Positions 39,646 through 49,593 are shown, counted from the first letter of the stretch. The stretch is 64,000 nt of DNA from Prosthecochloris marina (GCF_003182595.1 NZ_PDNZ01000001.1:1-64000); one strand, 5' to 3'. Notes: generated by a model not told the origin, from the letters alone. Made by a program: numbers and translations.

Positions 39646-40236
39646 ATGATAATCAAGCGATTTTGCCGTCAAATAGTAAACACTCAAAAAAAGAAAATGA
39701 AAAATGTAAAAGCTGGTGCTGTACTTGCTGTTGTCGCCTTTGTTCTTCTGCTGGGGTATATGTTCGCTACACCCTATATCACTGTCAACCAGATGAAGGC
39801 AGCTGTCAAGAATCATGATGCTGATGCGTTGTCTGTGCATGTCGATTTTCCTGCATTACGGCAGAATTTGAAAGATCAGCTCAATGCGAACATTTTGGAT
39901 AACATATCTTCGGAAAATGCAGATGAAGAAAATCAGTTCGCTGCTTTTGGGGCAGCTTTGGGAGGAATGATGGCGGAAAGAATGATTGACGCCATTGTTA
40001 CTCCGGCCGGTATGACACGGATGATGGAGAATCAACAATTCGGGGTCGAGGGTACTGGCGATACTTCTGCAGATCGGATTGAAAAGGAGCCCTTCGCCGA
40101 TGCTGTTATGTCTTATGAGTCGTTCAATAAATTTGTGGTTACTCTTCCAGAGAGTGAGTCGGGAAAGGAGGTGAAATATATTTTCAGCCGCAGGGGGATG
40201 GGCTGGAAGCTTTCAGACATAATGCTTCCGCTGTAA
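39646..40236 (+). CDS. DUF2939-like membrane-anchored protein
   Basis: A 196-residue protein with one N-terminal hydrophobic helix ('AGAVLAVVAFVLLLGYMFA'), then 'YITVNQMKAAVKNHDADALSVHVDFPALRQNLKDQL', the signature of DUF2939. The rest is probably periplasmic. Function is unknown. The ATG at 39646 has GGTGAG about ten bases upstream; an internal ATG at 39697 would put the helix closer to the N-terminus and is equally reasonable. It is followed by the tRNA-Cys gene on the other strand. Confidence 0.75.
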   Translation: MIIKRFCRQIVNTQKKKMKNVKAGAVLAVVAFVLLLGYMFATPYITVNQMKAAVKNHDADALSVHVDFPALRQNLKDQLNANILDNISSENADEENQFAAFGAALGGMMAERMIDAIVTPAGMTRMMENQQFGVEGTGDTSADRIEKEPFADAVMSYESFNKFVVTLPESESGKEVKYIFSRRGMGWKLSDIMLPL

Positions 40237-40285
40237 CAAAAGAGTGGAGGCTGCAAATGTAGGCTTTGAAAACGAATGTCCGCTT

Positions 40286-40327
40286 AAAATACAAGAGGCT
40301 GCCCTTTTTAGACAGCTTCTCTCTTGT
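40286..40327 (-). terminator. Hairpin downstream of tRNA-Cys (repeat element copy)
   Basis: AAGAGGCTG and CAGCTTCTCTT pair with a two-base bulge around a CCCTTTTTAGA loop. It sits just past the tRNA 3' end and also past the DUF2939 gene. Its sequence from 40286 on nearly repeats that at 49594-49620 (AAAATAC, then RAGAGGCTG, then CCCTTTTT), so both are copies of one element. Confidence 0.5.
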
Positions 40328-40330
40328 TTG

Positions 40331-40401
40331 AGGCGAAGAGCGGATTCGAACCGCTGTAAAAGGTTTTGCAGACCTCTGCCTAGCCACTCGGCCACTTCGC
40401 C
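40331..40401 (-). tRNA. tRNA-Cys (anticodon GCA)
   Basis: A full cloverleaf of 71 nt on the minus strand: acceptor stem GGCGAAG/CTTCGCC, D stem GCC/GGC, anticodon stem GAGGT/ACCTT with loop CTGCAAA giving GCA, and T-arm with GGTTCGAATCC. The discriminator base is U, as expected for tRNA-Cys. CCA is not encoded, since the bases after the discriminator do not match it. Confidence 0.95.
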
Positions 40402-40485
40402 TTGTTACATAGGGAAGTTAATGTATAGAAAAAGATCAATGATTACAAATGACGGAAGGTTCTGTTATTATGTTCTGATCCATCA

Positions 40486-41229
40486 TTACCGCTCGATCTC
40501 GTTCGATAACTCTTCCCATAACTCTTCGTAGGCTATTGCCGCCGACGCGTGCGGCCTGACAGCATTGAGGGGAGCACGGTAGATGCCCATTTTCTCAACT
40601 TCCGAGTTGTATGGAATGATCTGGTTGAGGAAACGTTTTTTTCCTCTGTATTCCTCGACAATCTCCCGGTGCATAGCCTTACGGCGCTCGAACATGGTGA
40701 AAAAACCTTTGATTTTCGATGTATCGAGTTTATTTGCTTTAAAGAAATCAAGCAACTGTTCGAAGGTTCGCAAGGAAAGGGTTGTCGGGATGAGTGGAAC
40801 GAGGATGATGTCCGAAGCTGTAAAAACGCTTTCGGACAAGAGGGTGAGATTCGGTGGGCAATCGAAAAAGATGTAAGGGTATTCGGTGTTGAGTTCCCGA
40901 ATGTTGTTTTTCAGTTTCTTTTGGGGATTTTTTTCTTCCTGCAGTTCTATATCCAGATTCCGGTATGAGAAATCGGCCGGCAAAAGGTCGAGATTATCGA
41001 AATCCGTACCTTTGATATTGTCATAGATTTTTTTGTTTCCCTTGAGGAATTTTTTGCTGGAGTATTTTTTGTTCGGAACGATTCGGAAATAAAAGGAACT
41101 CGCCCCTTGCGGATCAAGATCGCATATAAGCGTTGGCGGTTCGGCAAGAGAGGAAAGGTACGCCAGATTAACTGCAGAAGCGGTTTTGCCTACACCACCC
41201 TTGATGCTGTAGAGTGCGATGGTTTTCAT
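40486..41229 (-). CDS. ParA/Soj-family ATPase
   Basis: A 247-residue deviant Walker A ATPase: '[22 protein letters not shown]' (part of the P-loop region, with the signature KGGVGKT), '[11 protein letters not shown]', '[15 protein letters not shown]'. ParA proteins position plasmids, chromosomes or large protein complexes by forming dynamic gradients. No parB or parS is nearby, so it is probably an orphan ParA. The start is ATG at 41229, just before the family motif; the upstream frame is not family-like. It begins one base after the stop of the CHAD gene, so the two are translationally coupled. Confidence 0.9.
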   Translation of the reverse strand: MKTIALYSIKGGVGKTASAVNLAYLSSLAEPPTLICDLDPQGASSFYFRIVPNKKYSSKKFLKGNKKIYDNIKGTDFDNLDLLPADFSYRNLDIELQEEKNPQKKLKNNIRELNTEYPYIFFDCPPNLTLLSESVFTASDIILVPLIPTTLSLRTFEQLLDFFKANKLDTSKIKGFFTMFERRKAMHREIVEEYRGKKRFLNQIIPYNSEVEKMGIYRAPLNAVRPHASAAIAYEELWEELSNEIER

Positions 41230-41230
41230 A

Positions 41231-42787
41231 TCAGCGATATTTGTTGAACAACTCGTTGAAAAGGGCTTCGGTTTCAGATTTGTCAAAAGCGTCGAAAGCA
41301 CTATGGAAATGTGAACGAACTTTTTCTCGTTCATGATACAATGCAGTTACCAGGCCGCCGAGCGAAGCGGCAAAAGGAATGTTTTTGGCTGTGGATTCGA
41401 GGTGTGAAAGATAGTCATCGAGATAATTCTGCTGTACGGAAAGGTCGACAAATGTTCCGAGATTGTCCTGTAGTGTTTTTAACTGGCGAACGACACTCTG
41501 AAGCGTTTTGGCCGGGAAAAGGGAGGCATAAAATTCCAGTAAGTAACGCAGCTTTTTACAGTCGAGACGTAGGGCATGAAGTTCTGTATCGGTTGCGATC
41601 CGACTGATGTTCCTGCCGTGACGGATAACTTTCTTCCATGCTTTCTGAATCGTCAGTACAGCAACATCGGATGTTTTCTTTTCGGCATCAGGGGTGGTTT
41701 TCAAGTCCGGTGATGTTTCGTTTTTTAGAAACGATTCCCATTCCTGCATCAAAAGCCTGTACTTTTCCGAGCCAAGATATCGTGAAAAGGTTCTCAGCTC
41801 TTTTTTATGACGGTTCCGAAGGTCGGTGAAAAAGGGATCGAGCGAATCACGCATGCTGATTGGGAGAAGGTCTTTGAACTTTTTTGCCTGAATCAGATAA
41901 ACGTCCTGATCTCGAAGGTTGTTTGTCCTTTTGCCGAGCTCCCGGAATGCTTGTTTGTAATGATACAGTTCTTCAGGGGGGAAGATTCCTTTTAATTGGG
42001 CAAGGATCGAACGGGTTCTGCGAGTAGCTACACGGTAATCGTGTAAAAACTCTGTATCGATGTTCTTGGGGATCCACTGCTCATTGGTGTGAATGACCTC
42101 GAGCGTTGAAAGCAGTAATTCCCTTGCCGACTTATCAATGGTATTACCTGGTTTTAGCCTGAAAGAGGGTTTCGGCGAATAGTTTGCCGGGACGGTTGCC
42201 GTTGCAGCAAGTATCGTTGTGTAAAAATCGAGAAAAGAGGATTTTTCAAGATAATCCGGACTCTGTTTCAAGTGCTCGGCGACAGTTTCAAGTTCTTTTC
42301 CATAACCTCTTATCGGGGAAAGCTTCACAGTTATTTTTCCAGGTCCTTGGAAGTTCGACTGTATAGAACGCAGTTCGATAGATGCGATGGTTTTCTGGTT
42401 TTCATCAAGAACCCGCCATCTCTTGACTTCGGTTTCAACGGTTGCGAAGCAGATAAAAGCTCTGAGTTTTGAAAGGTTGAGAAGTCTCGTTGCAATTGTT
42501 TTTTCACCGATAGCTCCTGCAAAAAAACTGTGCGGGATTTTTCTTAGTGACGCAGAACCTAATTCCCTGCCATTTTTCATTTCTACGACACTCAGTCGGT
42601 AACCGCAGTGCACGATTGCTTTTTTTTGGTTCCAGCCTTTCCAGTCAAATGTGTCGTAAAAACGAAGCGTTTCGCTTTTTGGCGGTTCTGCCTGAAAGGA
42701 GAAAGAGTCAGGTCTGCCTTTGAAGAACGCAGGGATGTCAAAGGTATCTGAAACGAAGAAAAAAAGAGGGTAAAGGCTTGTTTTCAT
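41231..42787 (-). CDS. CYTH-CHAD domain protein
   Basis: A 518-residue protein. The N-terminal about 200 residues look like a diverged CYTH (triphosphate tunnel) domain ('[17 protein letters not shown]'-like strands). The C-terminal about 290 residues are a CHAD domain: '[18 protein letters not shown]' and '[23 protein letters not shown]' give the conserved His plus basic residues. CHAD domains bind inorganic polyphosphate, and many associate with polyphosphate granules. The ATG at 42787 is chosen over a TTG at 42814. Coupled to the ParA gene. Confidence 0.85.
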   Translation of the reverse strand: MKTSLYPLFFFVSDTFDIPAFFKGRPDSFSFQAEPPKSETLRFYDTFDWKGWNQKKAIVHCGYRLSVVEMKNGRELGSASLRKIPHSFFAGAIGEKTIATRLLNLSKLRAFICFATVETEVKRWRVLDENQKTIASIELRSIQSNFQGPGKITVKLSPIRGYGKELETVAEHLKQSPDYLEKSSFLDFYTTILAATATVPANYSPKPSFRLKPGNTIDKSARELLLSTLEVIHTNEQWIPKNIDTEFLHDYRVATRRTRSILAQLKGIFPPEELYHYKQAFRELGKRTNNLRDQDVYLIQAKKFKDLLPISMRDSLDPFFTDLRNRHKKELRTFSRYLGSEKYRLLMQEWESFLKNETSPDLKTTPDAEKKTSDVAVLTIQKAWKKVIRHGRNISRIATDTELHALRLDCKKLRYLLEFYASLFPAKTLQSVVRQLKTLQDNLGTFVDLSVQQNYLDDYLSHLESTAKNIPFAASLGGLVTALYHEREKVRSHFHSAFDAFDKSETEALFNELFNKYR

Positions 42788-43116
42788 GAGAATGGAGTAA
42801 TGAGTATCAACCAATACGTTCCAATATACTAATTACTTCATTGAATACTTGGGTATAGTGCTTCCATAATGTGAACTGTTATGGTGTTTATCTTTTCGTA
42901 TTGCAAGGCTCCTTTGTCTCTGGATAGTAATCGTTTCAACTTGTGCAATCGCTTTTAAAAAGGCCAAGTTTTTCTTATGTTAAGCCTCTGTAATTTCTAC
43001 CTGAACCGAGCATCGAATGTTTCAAATTGACCTGGCTTTTTGGGTGTTCGGGCAGTCTCTCGGTTTAGGTTATACCTTTATCTGTTTGTATTCAAGCAAG
43101 CATTAAACATTGCCTC
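42788..43116. other. Intergenic region upstream of the BMP lipoprotein
   Basis: 329 bases between divergent genes. The main feature is the long inverted repeat at 42999-43070 (listed separately). The rest holds no gene and presumably both promoters. Confidence 0.45.
42999..43070 (+). promoter_or_regulatory. Possible structured leader upstream of the BMP lipoprotein gene
   Basis: ACCTGAACCGAG (42999-43010) can pair with CTCGGTTTAGGT (43059-43070), 12 pairs including one G-U, closing a 48-base loop that itself contains smaller helices such as CCTGG...TTGGG. It ends 46 bases before the start codon. It matches no riboswitch I know, so it is only a candidate leader. Confidence 0.35.
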
Positions 43117-44127
43117 ATGAAATATTCGTTCACGCTACTCGGCATAGTGATAATGCTTCTGGTCGGGTGCTCGTCGCAAACCCCTTCAGATGATATTTCC
43201 GGCAACATGACCGTCGGTATGGTTTTTGACGTTGGCGGCAGAGGCGATAAATCTTTTAACGATGCAGCTTATAAAGGGCTTGAAATGTCAAGGGATTCAC
43301 TCGGAGTGGATATTGTTTACATAGAACCGTCTGGAGAAGGGGCTGACAGAGAAGCTGCATTGAGACAGCTTGCAGCCGATCCGGCGATCGAAGTTATCTT
43401 TGGCGTGGGGCTTCTTTTCAGTGAAGATATCTCTACAATGGCTGAAGAGTTTCCGGAAAAATATTTTGTGTGTATCGATTATCAGCCGAAAGCAGGGGCG
43501 ATGATTCCCCGGAATCTTTCCGGCATTGCATTTGAAGACAAGCGAGGATCTTTTCTTGCAGGAGCACTTGCCGGTTTGTCGACAAAATCCGGGACTATAG
43601 GATTTATCGGGGGGATGGAGTCGAATATTATCAAAAGGTTTGAAAATGGCTTTTCAGCAGGAGCAAAATATGTGAATCCTGATGTTAAAGTCATTTCAGG
43701 GTATATCGGTATGACAGGGAGTGCCTTTGCAAACCCGGCCAAAGGAAAGGAGTTGGCGCTTGGGCAGTATGCCAGGGGAGTCGATATCATTTACCAGGCT
43801 GCAGGTTTGAGCGGCGTCGGGGTTGTTGAAGCTGCTCGTGAGACAGGTAATCTGGTTATCGGGACAGACCGTGATCAGGGAGAGCTCGCACCGGGGTATG
43901 TGCTGACCAGTATCACGAAAGCGATCGATCGAACTGTTTTTACAACCGTTGAGCAGGTTCAGTCGGGAACGTTTCAGGGCGGACGGATGAACGTTTTTGG
44001 ATTGGATGGCCGCTATACCGATTATGTTTACAATACAAACAATGCGTCATTGATCGGTGATGACGTACACGTCAGGGTTGAGGGAATTCGCCAGCAGATC
44101 ATTGATGGTGAGCTGAGTGCCGATTGA
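43117..44127 (+). CDS. BMP-family substrate-binding lipoprotein (Med/PnrA-like)
   Basis: A 336-residue lipoprotein: signal peptide with lipobox LVGC (Cys18), then the BMP fold 'VGMVFDVGGRGDKSFNDAAYKGLE', 'IFGVGLLFSEDISTMAEEFPEKYFVCIDYQ', 'IGFIGGMESNIIKRFENGFSAGAKYVNP', 'VIGTDRDQGELAPGYVLTSI'. Relatives bind purine nucleosides for ABC import. No permease or ATPase gene follows, so either the transporter is elsewhere or it is a sensor. A lipoprotein gene follows after 88 bases. Confidence 0.9.
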   Translation: MKYSFTLLGIVIMLLVGCSSQTPSDDISGNMTVGMVFDVGGRGDKSFNDAAYKGLEMSRDSLGVDIVYIEPSGEGADREAALRQLAADPAIEVIFGVGLLFSEDISTMAEEFPEKYFVCIDYQPKAGAMIPRNLSGIAFEDKRGSFLAGALAGLSTKSGTIGFIGGMESNIIKRFENGFSAGAKYVNPDVKVISGYIGMTGSAFANPAKGKELALGQYARGVDIIYQAAGLSGVGVVEAARETGNLVIGTDRDQGELAPGYVLTSITKAIDRTVFTTVEQVQSGTFQGGRMNVFGLDGRYTDYVYNTNNASLIGDDVHVRVEGIRQQIIDGELSAD

Positions 44128-44215
44128 CCTTGTTTAGAATGCAAGTTACTTCGTAATAATCATGGGTGCGGAACAGCTTGTGCATGTACCCTTAACATAA
44201 AAACACAGGTGAAAC

Positions 44216-44800
44216 ATGAAGCAGTCTATTACATTTCTAAAACAGCTATGCGTTCTTCTTCTGTTTGTCAGTCTTACAGCCTGCGGAGGTGCGGAAAAAG
44301 AAGGGTTAAGGAGTGAAATTGAACAGACTCTGGCAGAAATAAGCGATGAGCTTACAGCTCTGAAAGCTGTTACAATGGAGCAGCAAGGAGTTCTTGACGG
44401 ATTGAAAGAAGATCTTAAATGGGAGTACAGCGAGGAACTCGATAAGCTGGTAAGTCAATATGGAAGCGAATTCTCGATGCTGAAAGAAAATATTGACGAA
44501 ATGAATGGCATATATGATGTTGTTGCCGGTTATCAGGATAAACTCGGTGGTGCTCCCCTTGAGTACAGCATGAGCCTTATGAAAGAAATGCTGGAAGAAA
44601 ATCGTGAACGTTTCGAAGAACTTGCAGGGGAAAACGAGGCTATTCAGGAGAAATTTTACGATCTTGCCGATCAGCTTGACGAGTTAGGAGCTGAAGAGAC
44701 CCCGGAAGTTTCCACTCAGGCTGAAGAGGATACTGTTTCTCAAACAACCGATGTATCTGAAGAGACGGTGCTTTCTGAAACATCGGAGTCTGCCGAGTAA
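44216..44800 (+). CDS. Predicted coiled-coil lipoprotein of unknown function
   Basis: A 194-residue protein. Signal peptide with lipobox LTAC (Cys22), then a long helical, Glu/Leu-rich region ('EIEQTLAEISDELTALKAVTMEQQGVLDGLKEDL', 'MLEENRERFEELAGENEAIQEKF') likely to form a coiled coil, and an acidic Ser/Thr/Glu-rich tail. No family is recognised. The next gene starts immediately after the stop, with zero spacing. Confidence 0.7.
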   Translation: MKQSITFLKQLCVLLLFVSLTACGGAEKEGLRSEIEQTLAEISDELTALKAVTMEQQGVLDGLKEDLKWEYSEELDKLVSQYGSEFSMLKENIDEMNGIYDVVAGYQDKLGGAPLEYSMSLMKEMLEENRERFEELAGENEAIQEKFYDLADQLDELGAEETPEVSTQAEEDTVSQTTDVSEETVLSETSESAE

Positions 44801-45802
44801 GTGTCACGAAAAGTATTAGTGACCGGTTCTACCGGTTTTATTGGTTCACGTCTTGTACGAAAGCTTCTTGCCTGCGGCCAGGAAGTATATGCCCTTGTCC
44901 GGAAGAGTTCAAACCTTGAACTCTTTTCGGACGTGGCGGATGATGTTCATATTGTCAATGGCGATATTACGGATGCGGATTCTCTTCGAGAGGCGTTTGA
45001 TGGTATGGACCAGGTGTATCACTCGGCGGGGTATACCTATATGGGTGGGTCAAACGGCAAAGTTGGCCTGCTCCGCTCCATTAATATCGATGGAACCCGC
45101 AATGTCATGCAGGCCGCTCTCGACAAGCAGGTCGGAAGAGTTGTTCATGTCAGTTCCATAACTGCTGTCGGGATTGCTTCAAAGAGCGGTCCCCCGTGCA
45201 ATGAATCGTCGCAGTGGAATTTCGATAAGGTTGGCTTGTACTATGCTGAAACAAAAAGACAAGCGGAAATCGAGGTCAAAAAAGCTGTCGAAAAAGGTCT
45301 CGACTGTGTTATCGTCAACCCGGCTTATGTATTCGGTGCGGGCGATGTCAATTTCAATGCAGGGCGCCTCATAAAAGACGCCTATCATAAAAAAATGCCG
45401 TTTTACCCTCTTGGTGGCGTTTGTGTTGTCGATGTTGAGATTGTTGTCGAAGCTGTTGTTCGTGCTATGGAGGTGGGCCGTACCGGAGAGCGTTACATCC
45501 TTGGCGGGGATAATGTTACATACAAGGAGCTGGCGGATACAATCTCTCGCGTTACCGGTAGACCGATGTTCATGATGCCCCTTCCGTTTTTCGTTACAAA
45601 ATTCCTGCATGCTTTGCTGGTAACGCTGCACTTCAAAAGCCGAGTTTCCAAGCTTTTTAACCCCACGATGTTCAGAGTGGCTTCAGAGTTCTTATATTTC
45701 TCTTCAGAGAAGGCCATTCGTGAGCTCGATATGAGAACCGAGCCTATCGAGCATAGTATACGGCGTGCCTTCAATTGGTATAAAGAGGAAGGGTTGCTTT
45801 AA
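44801..45802 (+). CDS. NAD-dependent epimerase/dehydratase (extended SDR)
   Basis: A 333-residue SDR. The Rossmann start 'VLVTGSTGFIGSRLVRKLL', 'VYHSAGYTYMGG', the active-site 'YAETKRQAE' (YxxxK) and 'VNPAYVFGAGD' resemble dihydroflavonol-4-reductase/HpnA-like enzymes acting on nucleotide sugars or terpenoid/sterol-like alcohols. The GTG start immediately follows the preceding stop. The substrate is unknown. Confidence 0.85.
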   Translation: MSRKVLVTGSTGFIGSRLVRKLLACGQEVYALVRKSSNLELFSDVADDVHIVNGDITDADSLREAFDGMDQVYHSAGYTYMGGSNGKVGLLRSINIDGTRNVMQAALDKQVGRVVHVSSITAVGIASKSGPPCNESSQWNFDKVGLYYAETKRQAEIEVKKAVEKGLDCVIVNPAYVFGAGDVNFNAGRLIKDAYHKKMPFYPLGGVCVVDVEIVVEAVVRAMEVGRTGERYILGGDNVTYKELADTISRVTGRPMFMMPLPFFVTKFLHALLVTLHFKSRVSKLFNPTMFRVASEFLYFSSEKAIRELDMRTEPIEHSIRRAFNWYKEEGLL

Positions 45803-45814
45803 ACATACCGGTAT

Positions 45815-47767
45815 ATGCCTTCAAATACCATAGTTGAAAGGGTCGTTGCGGATCTGCAAAAATATCCTCCTTTTGACGAACTCGCTTCTGATATTTTGCA
45901 GGAGCTAGCCGAGTCGGTTTCCCTTACCTACCATGAAGAAGGGGAAATTCTTTTTAGAAAGGGTGATACATTAAAAAAACATGCCTTCATGGTGATGAAG
46001 GGTGCCGTGCGCCTGTTCGACAATGTTGACGGCAAGGAGGTGCTGGTTGATCTTTGCGACGAGGGGGATATTTTCGGTGTAAGAGCCATCTTCGCCCATC
46101 AGGACTATGTGTTGACAGCGCAAGTCGCGGAAGAAAGTCTGCTGTTCGAGCTTCCGGTTGATAAAATCAGGCATCTTTTAGAGACAAATCCCAGGGTATC
46201 CCTTTTCTTTGCCGGCGCTTTTGCGAAAAGTGTCGAGGAGATCGAACACACGCTGACCGAAGCTTTAGGTATCGGGCAGCGTCTTTGCAGAGAACAGTCA
46301 TATAACAATTTTCTGCAGAACGAGACTCTCGAGGTAAAGCCGGTTACGGATGTAATCACTTGTTTACCGGATATTACCATCCGTGATGCAGCAAAGATCA
46401 TGTCTGAACGGAATATCGGTTCTATTATCATTGTTTCTCCTCAAAAGTGCCCTCTTGGAATCATTACCGATACCGATCTCACCAAAAAAGTTGTTTCCAG
46501 GCCCGGCTCAATCAAGGAAGAGCCGGTAAGCAGTATCATGAGCAGTCCAGTCTATACGATTAGCGGCGGCAAAACCATTGCCGATATGGTGATGCTCATG
46601 GTGAAAACAAAGCTGCGCCATTTCTGTATAACTGAGGACGGTTCACCTGACAGCCCTGTTATGGGGATTATCTCAGAGCATGATATCATCACCTCTGAAG
46701 GTAACAATCCCGCCGTTATCATGAAGGCAATCATGCAGGCTTCGGATCGTGACCAACTCAAGGAGCAGAGAGACAAAACGGAAAATCTTCTCCAGGTTTA
46801 CATGGAGCAAGAGGTGGCCGTGCATTTTATTTCCAATATCGTGACGGAAATCAATGATGCAATCATCACCAGAGCGATTGACTTTTCCTTGAAAGAGTTA
46901 GAAACGGAAAAGGAGTTCATGCGCCCGAATATCGAGTTCTGCTGGTTGTCACTTGGCAGTGAAGGCCGCAAGGAACAGCTCTTGCGTACCGATCAGGATA
47001 ATGCAATTCTTTATGCTGAACCGTCTGCAGGAGAAAAAGAAGCGGCTCATGAGTATTTTCTTGCTCTTGGCAGAAAGGTAACCGGTATCCTTCAGCATTG
47101 CGGTTTTGTGGTGTGCCCGGCAGACATCATGGCAAGTAACCCGGTTTGGTGTCAGCCTTTATCCGTATGGAAAGGTTATTTTTCCAGATGGATCGTTACG
47201 CCTGAACCGAAAGCGGTCATGCACTCGACAATTTTCTTTGATTTCAGGCCTGTTTATGGCCAGGCAAAACTCGCTGCTGAACTGAAGCAGGAAATTTTCA
47301 GCCTTATAGCAAAAAACCGGGGATTCCTTGGTTTTTTTGCTAAAAACGCCTTGCAAAATCCACCTCCTCTCGGGTTTTTTCGCAATTTTCTTGTTGAAAA
47401 AAGCCGTGATCATGCAAATGAGTTCGATATCAAGGCTCGTGCTATGATGCCTCTTTCCGATGCTGCCAGGGTTCTGGCCTACGAACAGAAAATCCCTGAA
47501 TATTTCAGCACTGTCGAACGTTTCAAGCGTCTTCAGGTTCTTGTGCCGGGTATGAAGGAGCTTGGAGCTGAAGCTGCGGCAGGATATGAATTTCTGATGC
47601 GTTTGCGAGCCGTAAACGGTCTCGCCAACGTTTCATCAGGCCGGTACATCAAACCGGAAACCCTTAACAAAATTGAGCGGCAGAATCTCAGAAACGTTTT
47701 TTCAACCATAGAAAAGGTACAAAAAGCGCTGAACCTGAGGTTCCAGCTTGATTATATTCGTGATTAA
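45815..47767 (+). CDS. cNMP-binding/CBS/DUF294 nucleotidyltransferase protein
   Basis: A 650-residue multidomain protein: an N-terminal cyclic-nucleotide-binding fold (about 15-130, 'EGEILFRKGDTLKKHAFMVMKGAVRLFD'), two CBS domains (about 175-300, 'IRDAAKIMSERNIGSIIIVSP'), and the DUF294 nucleotidyltransferase ('LGSEGRKEQLLRTDQDNAILY') with its DUF294_C tail. This architecture is seen in signal-transduction proteins of unknown output, often next to a DnaQ-like exonuclease, as here. CBS and cNMP domains suggest adenylate sensing. Confidence 0.9.
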   Translation: MPSNTIVERVVADLQKYPPFDELASDILQELAESVSLTYHEEGEILFRKGDTLKKHAFMVMKGAVRLFDNVDGKEVLVDLCDEGDIFGVRAIFAHQDYVLTAQVAEESLLFELPVDKIRHLLETNPRVSLFFAGAFAKSVEEIEHTLTEALGIGQRLCREQSYNNFLQNETLEVKPVTDVITCLPDITIRDAAKIMSERNIGSIIIVSPQKCPLGIITDTDLTKKVVSRPGSIKEEPVSSIMSSPVYTISGGKTIADMVMLMVKTKLRHFCITEDGSPDSPVMGIISEHDIITSEGNNPAVIMKAIMQASDRDQLKEQRDKTENLLQVYMEQEVAVHFISNIVTEINDAIITRAIDFSLKELETEKEFMRPNIEFCWLSLGSEGRKEQLLRTDQDNAILYAEPSAGEKEAAHEYFLALGRKVTGILQHCGFVVCPADIMASNPVWCQPLSVWKGYFSRWIVTPEPKAVMHSTIFFDFRPVYGQAKLAAELKQEIFSLIAKNRGFLGFFAKNALQNPPPLGFFRNFLVEKSRDHANEFDIKARAMMPLSDAARVLAYEQKIPEYFSTVERFKRLQVLVPGMKELGAEAAAGYEFLMRLRAVNGLANVSSGRYIKPETLNKIERQNLRNVFSTIEKVQKALNLRFQLDYIRD

Positions 47768-48458
47768 CTTTCTTGCAAAAAGAATTGCATTGCGCCGTTG
47801 CCGGTGTGGTGAACTTCCTGCAATCATTTGCGGCTATGTTAACAGCTTTGCAGGATCTTCAAGTTTTGATCTGCCCCTGGAAAAGGCTCGATTTGTTGTT
47901 TTCGATACCGAAACAACCGGATTCGATAGTGCAACGGACCTGGTTATCTCGATCGGAGCGATTGCTCTCAACGGTGTCCAGATCAACGTAGAGGATTCAT
48001 TTGAAGTGCTTATCCGTAGAGACAGTGTGGGTGACTGTGAGGCAGTGACCACTCATGGACTTCTTTTGCGGGATCTCCATGAGGGCAGTGATGAAAATGA
48101 AGCGATAAACGGCTTTCTTGAATATGCAAGAGACAGTGTTCTTGTTGCCCAACATGCCGATTTCGATGTTGCCATGATAAACCGCATATTGAAGCAGCGA
48201 TACCGATTCGAGTTGTTCAATCAGGTTATCGACACGGCAAGTCTTGCCAAAAGGCTTGAGAAAGGACCATACTACAATCTTGCACACAAAGGAGGGGAGT
48301 ACAGGCTGGATGTTCTGCTGGAACGCTATAATATTCGCCTCTATGACAGGCATACCGCAGCAGGTGATGCTTTTCTTACTGCACAGCTTTTTCAGATGCT
48401 GCTTATGAAAGCCAGGCGTGCCGGGATCAAAACGCTGCGGGAACTGCTTTTGAAGTAA
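47748..48458 (+). CDS. DnaQ-like 3'-5' exonuclease
   Basis: A 236-residue DEDDh exonuclease. ExoI motif 'FDTETTGFD' near residue 53, ExoII 'VAQHADFDVAMINRIL', ExoIII 'YDRHTAAGDAFLTAQLF'. The N-terminal extension with Arg-rich sequence is typical of the homologues that neighbour DUF294 proteins. It overlaps the preceding gene by 20 bp. The start is TTG at 47748 or GTG at 47760; neither has a clear ribosome-binding site. Its role (DNA repair or RNA turnover) is not established. Confidence 0.88.
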   Translation: MIIFVINFLAKRIALRRCRCGELPAIICGYVNSFAGSSSFDLPLEKARFVVFDTETTGFDSATDLVISIGAIALNGVQINVEDSFEVLIRRDSVGDCEAVTTHGLLLRDLHEGSDENEAINGFLEYARDSVLVAQHADFDVAMINRILKQRYRFELFNQVIDTASLAKRLEKGPYYNLAHKGGEYRLDVLLERYNIRLYDRHTAAGDAFLTAQLFQMLLMKARRAGIKTLRELLLK

Positions 48459-48587
48459 GGGTCAGGGAGAGATAACCGTGGTATTTTCTACAAAACTCTC
48501 AATACCGAGTTCTTGTTTCCGAATGTTTTCGGTTACAGTAGCAAGCAGGGACAAAGAAAGCTTTTGGGATCCTTTTTCTTTTTGAAT

Positions 48588-49367
48588 TCAACTTCTTTTC
48601 AATTCCTCTTTCTTTGCGAAAATCATCATTCTCGGTGACGTTTCCGTATTGTACGCCGCCCCTTTATAATTCCCAATAATACCATCAATTATAAAGCCGG
48701 TCGATTCGAGCATGTCTTCCATGGTTTTCAATGAGTAGAGCCTGACCGATTCTTCGAAAGAGATCGACTCGTCAGAAGAGCGTATCGTTATTTGCTTGAT
48801 AACGCGATTGGATTTAATGCTGCGTTGTTCGGAAACGTTCAGGCCTTCAATGTTTCGGGAAGAAGTGGGGATGAGGTTTTTTTTCAGGTAGACGGGGTTC
48901 ATCAGATCGAGGATGTACCAGCCATCGTTTTTCAGCGACCTGTAAACATTTTGCAAAACCTGAAGGTCTTCCTCTTTCGTTTTGAAATAACCAAAACTCG
49001 CGAACAGTTGCACAACGAGATCGTAACGGTTTTCCGCGGTAATATGCCGCATGTCCTCTCTGGTGCACTCGATCGAGATGTTTTCCTGCTCGGCTTGTGA
49101 ACGTGTACATTCAAGCAGAAACGGGGAGAGATCGTTTGCCGTTGTTCTGAAGCCTTGCCTGGCAAGTTCCAACGCATGGCGTCCTGCACCGCACGCGATG
49201 TCCATGACTGCGATACCTGACGGTTCAAAGCTTTCCAGTCCGGTTTTGCTGATAATGGTTTCCAGGCAGGTTCTTGCCTCGTCGTCGTTTCTGTGGCTGT
49301 ATACTTTCAGGTACAAGGGATGATTGAACCACTCGGCAAACCATTCTTTTTCAGGTTTATCGATCAT
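48588..49367 (-). CDS. Class I SAM-dependent methyltransferase
   Basis: A 259-residue Rossmann methyltransferase: motif I 'VMDIACGAGRHALELARQGF', then 'TANDLSPFLLECTRSQAEQ', 'EDMRHITAENRYDLVVQLFASFGYF' and 'LQNVYRSLKNDGWYILDLMNP'. No features identify the substrate. It is an isolated gene with a 282-base region upstream. Confidence 0.85.
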   Translation of the reverse strand: MIDKPEKEWFAEWFNHPLYLKVYSHRNDDEARTCLETIISKTGLESFEPSGIAVMDIACGAGRHALELARQGFRTTANDLSPFLLECTRSQAEQENISIECTREDMRHITAENRYDLVVQLFASFGYFKTKEEDLQVLQNVYRSLKNDGWYILDLMNPVYLKKNLIPTSSRNIEGLNVSEQRSIKSNRVIKQITIRSSDESISFEESVRLYSLKTMEDMLESTGFIIDGIIGNYKGAAYNTETSPRMMIFAKKEELKRS

Positions 49368-49593
49368 AAATATCGATGTTTAACGTCTCTTCCGGATTCC
49401 CCCGGTGCGATGTGGATAGAGCGAAAAAAGCGAGGTTTTATCTTATTCCAGCATCCGTTTCCGCCAGAGCCGTGACGACCCGTGAAATGACAGGTTCGGG
49501 TTTCACATGGATGTTGTATCCATAGAGAAAAACGGAGATACTAATGGGTCCTCGGGTTAAGTATAATTAACCATGAGCGGATATCGCATACTC

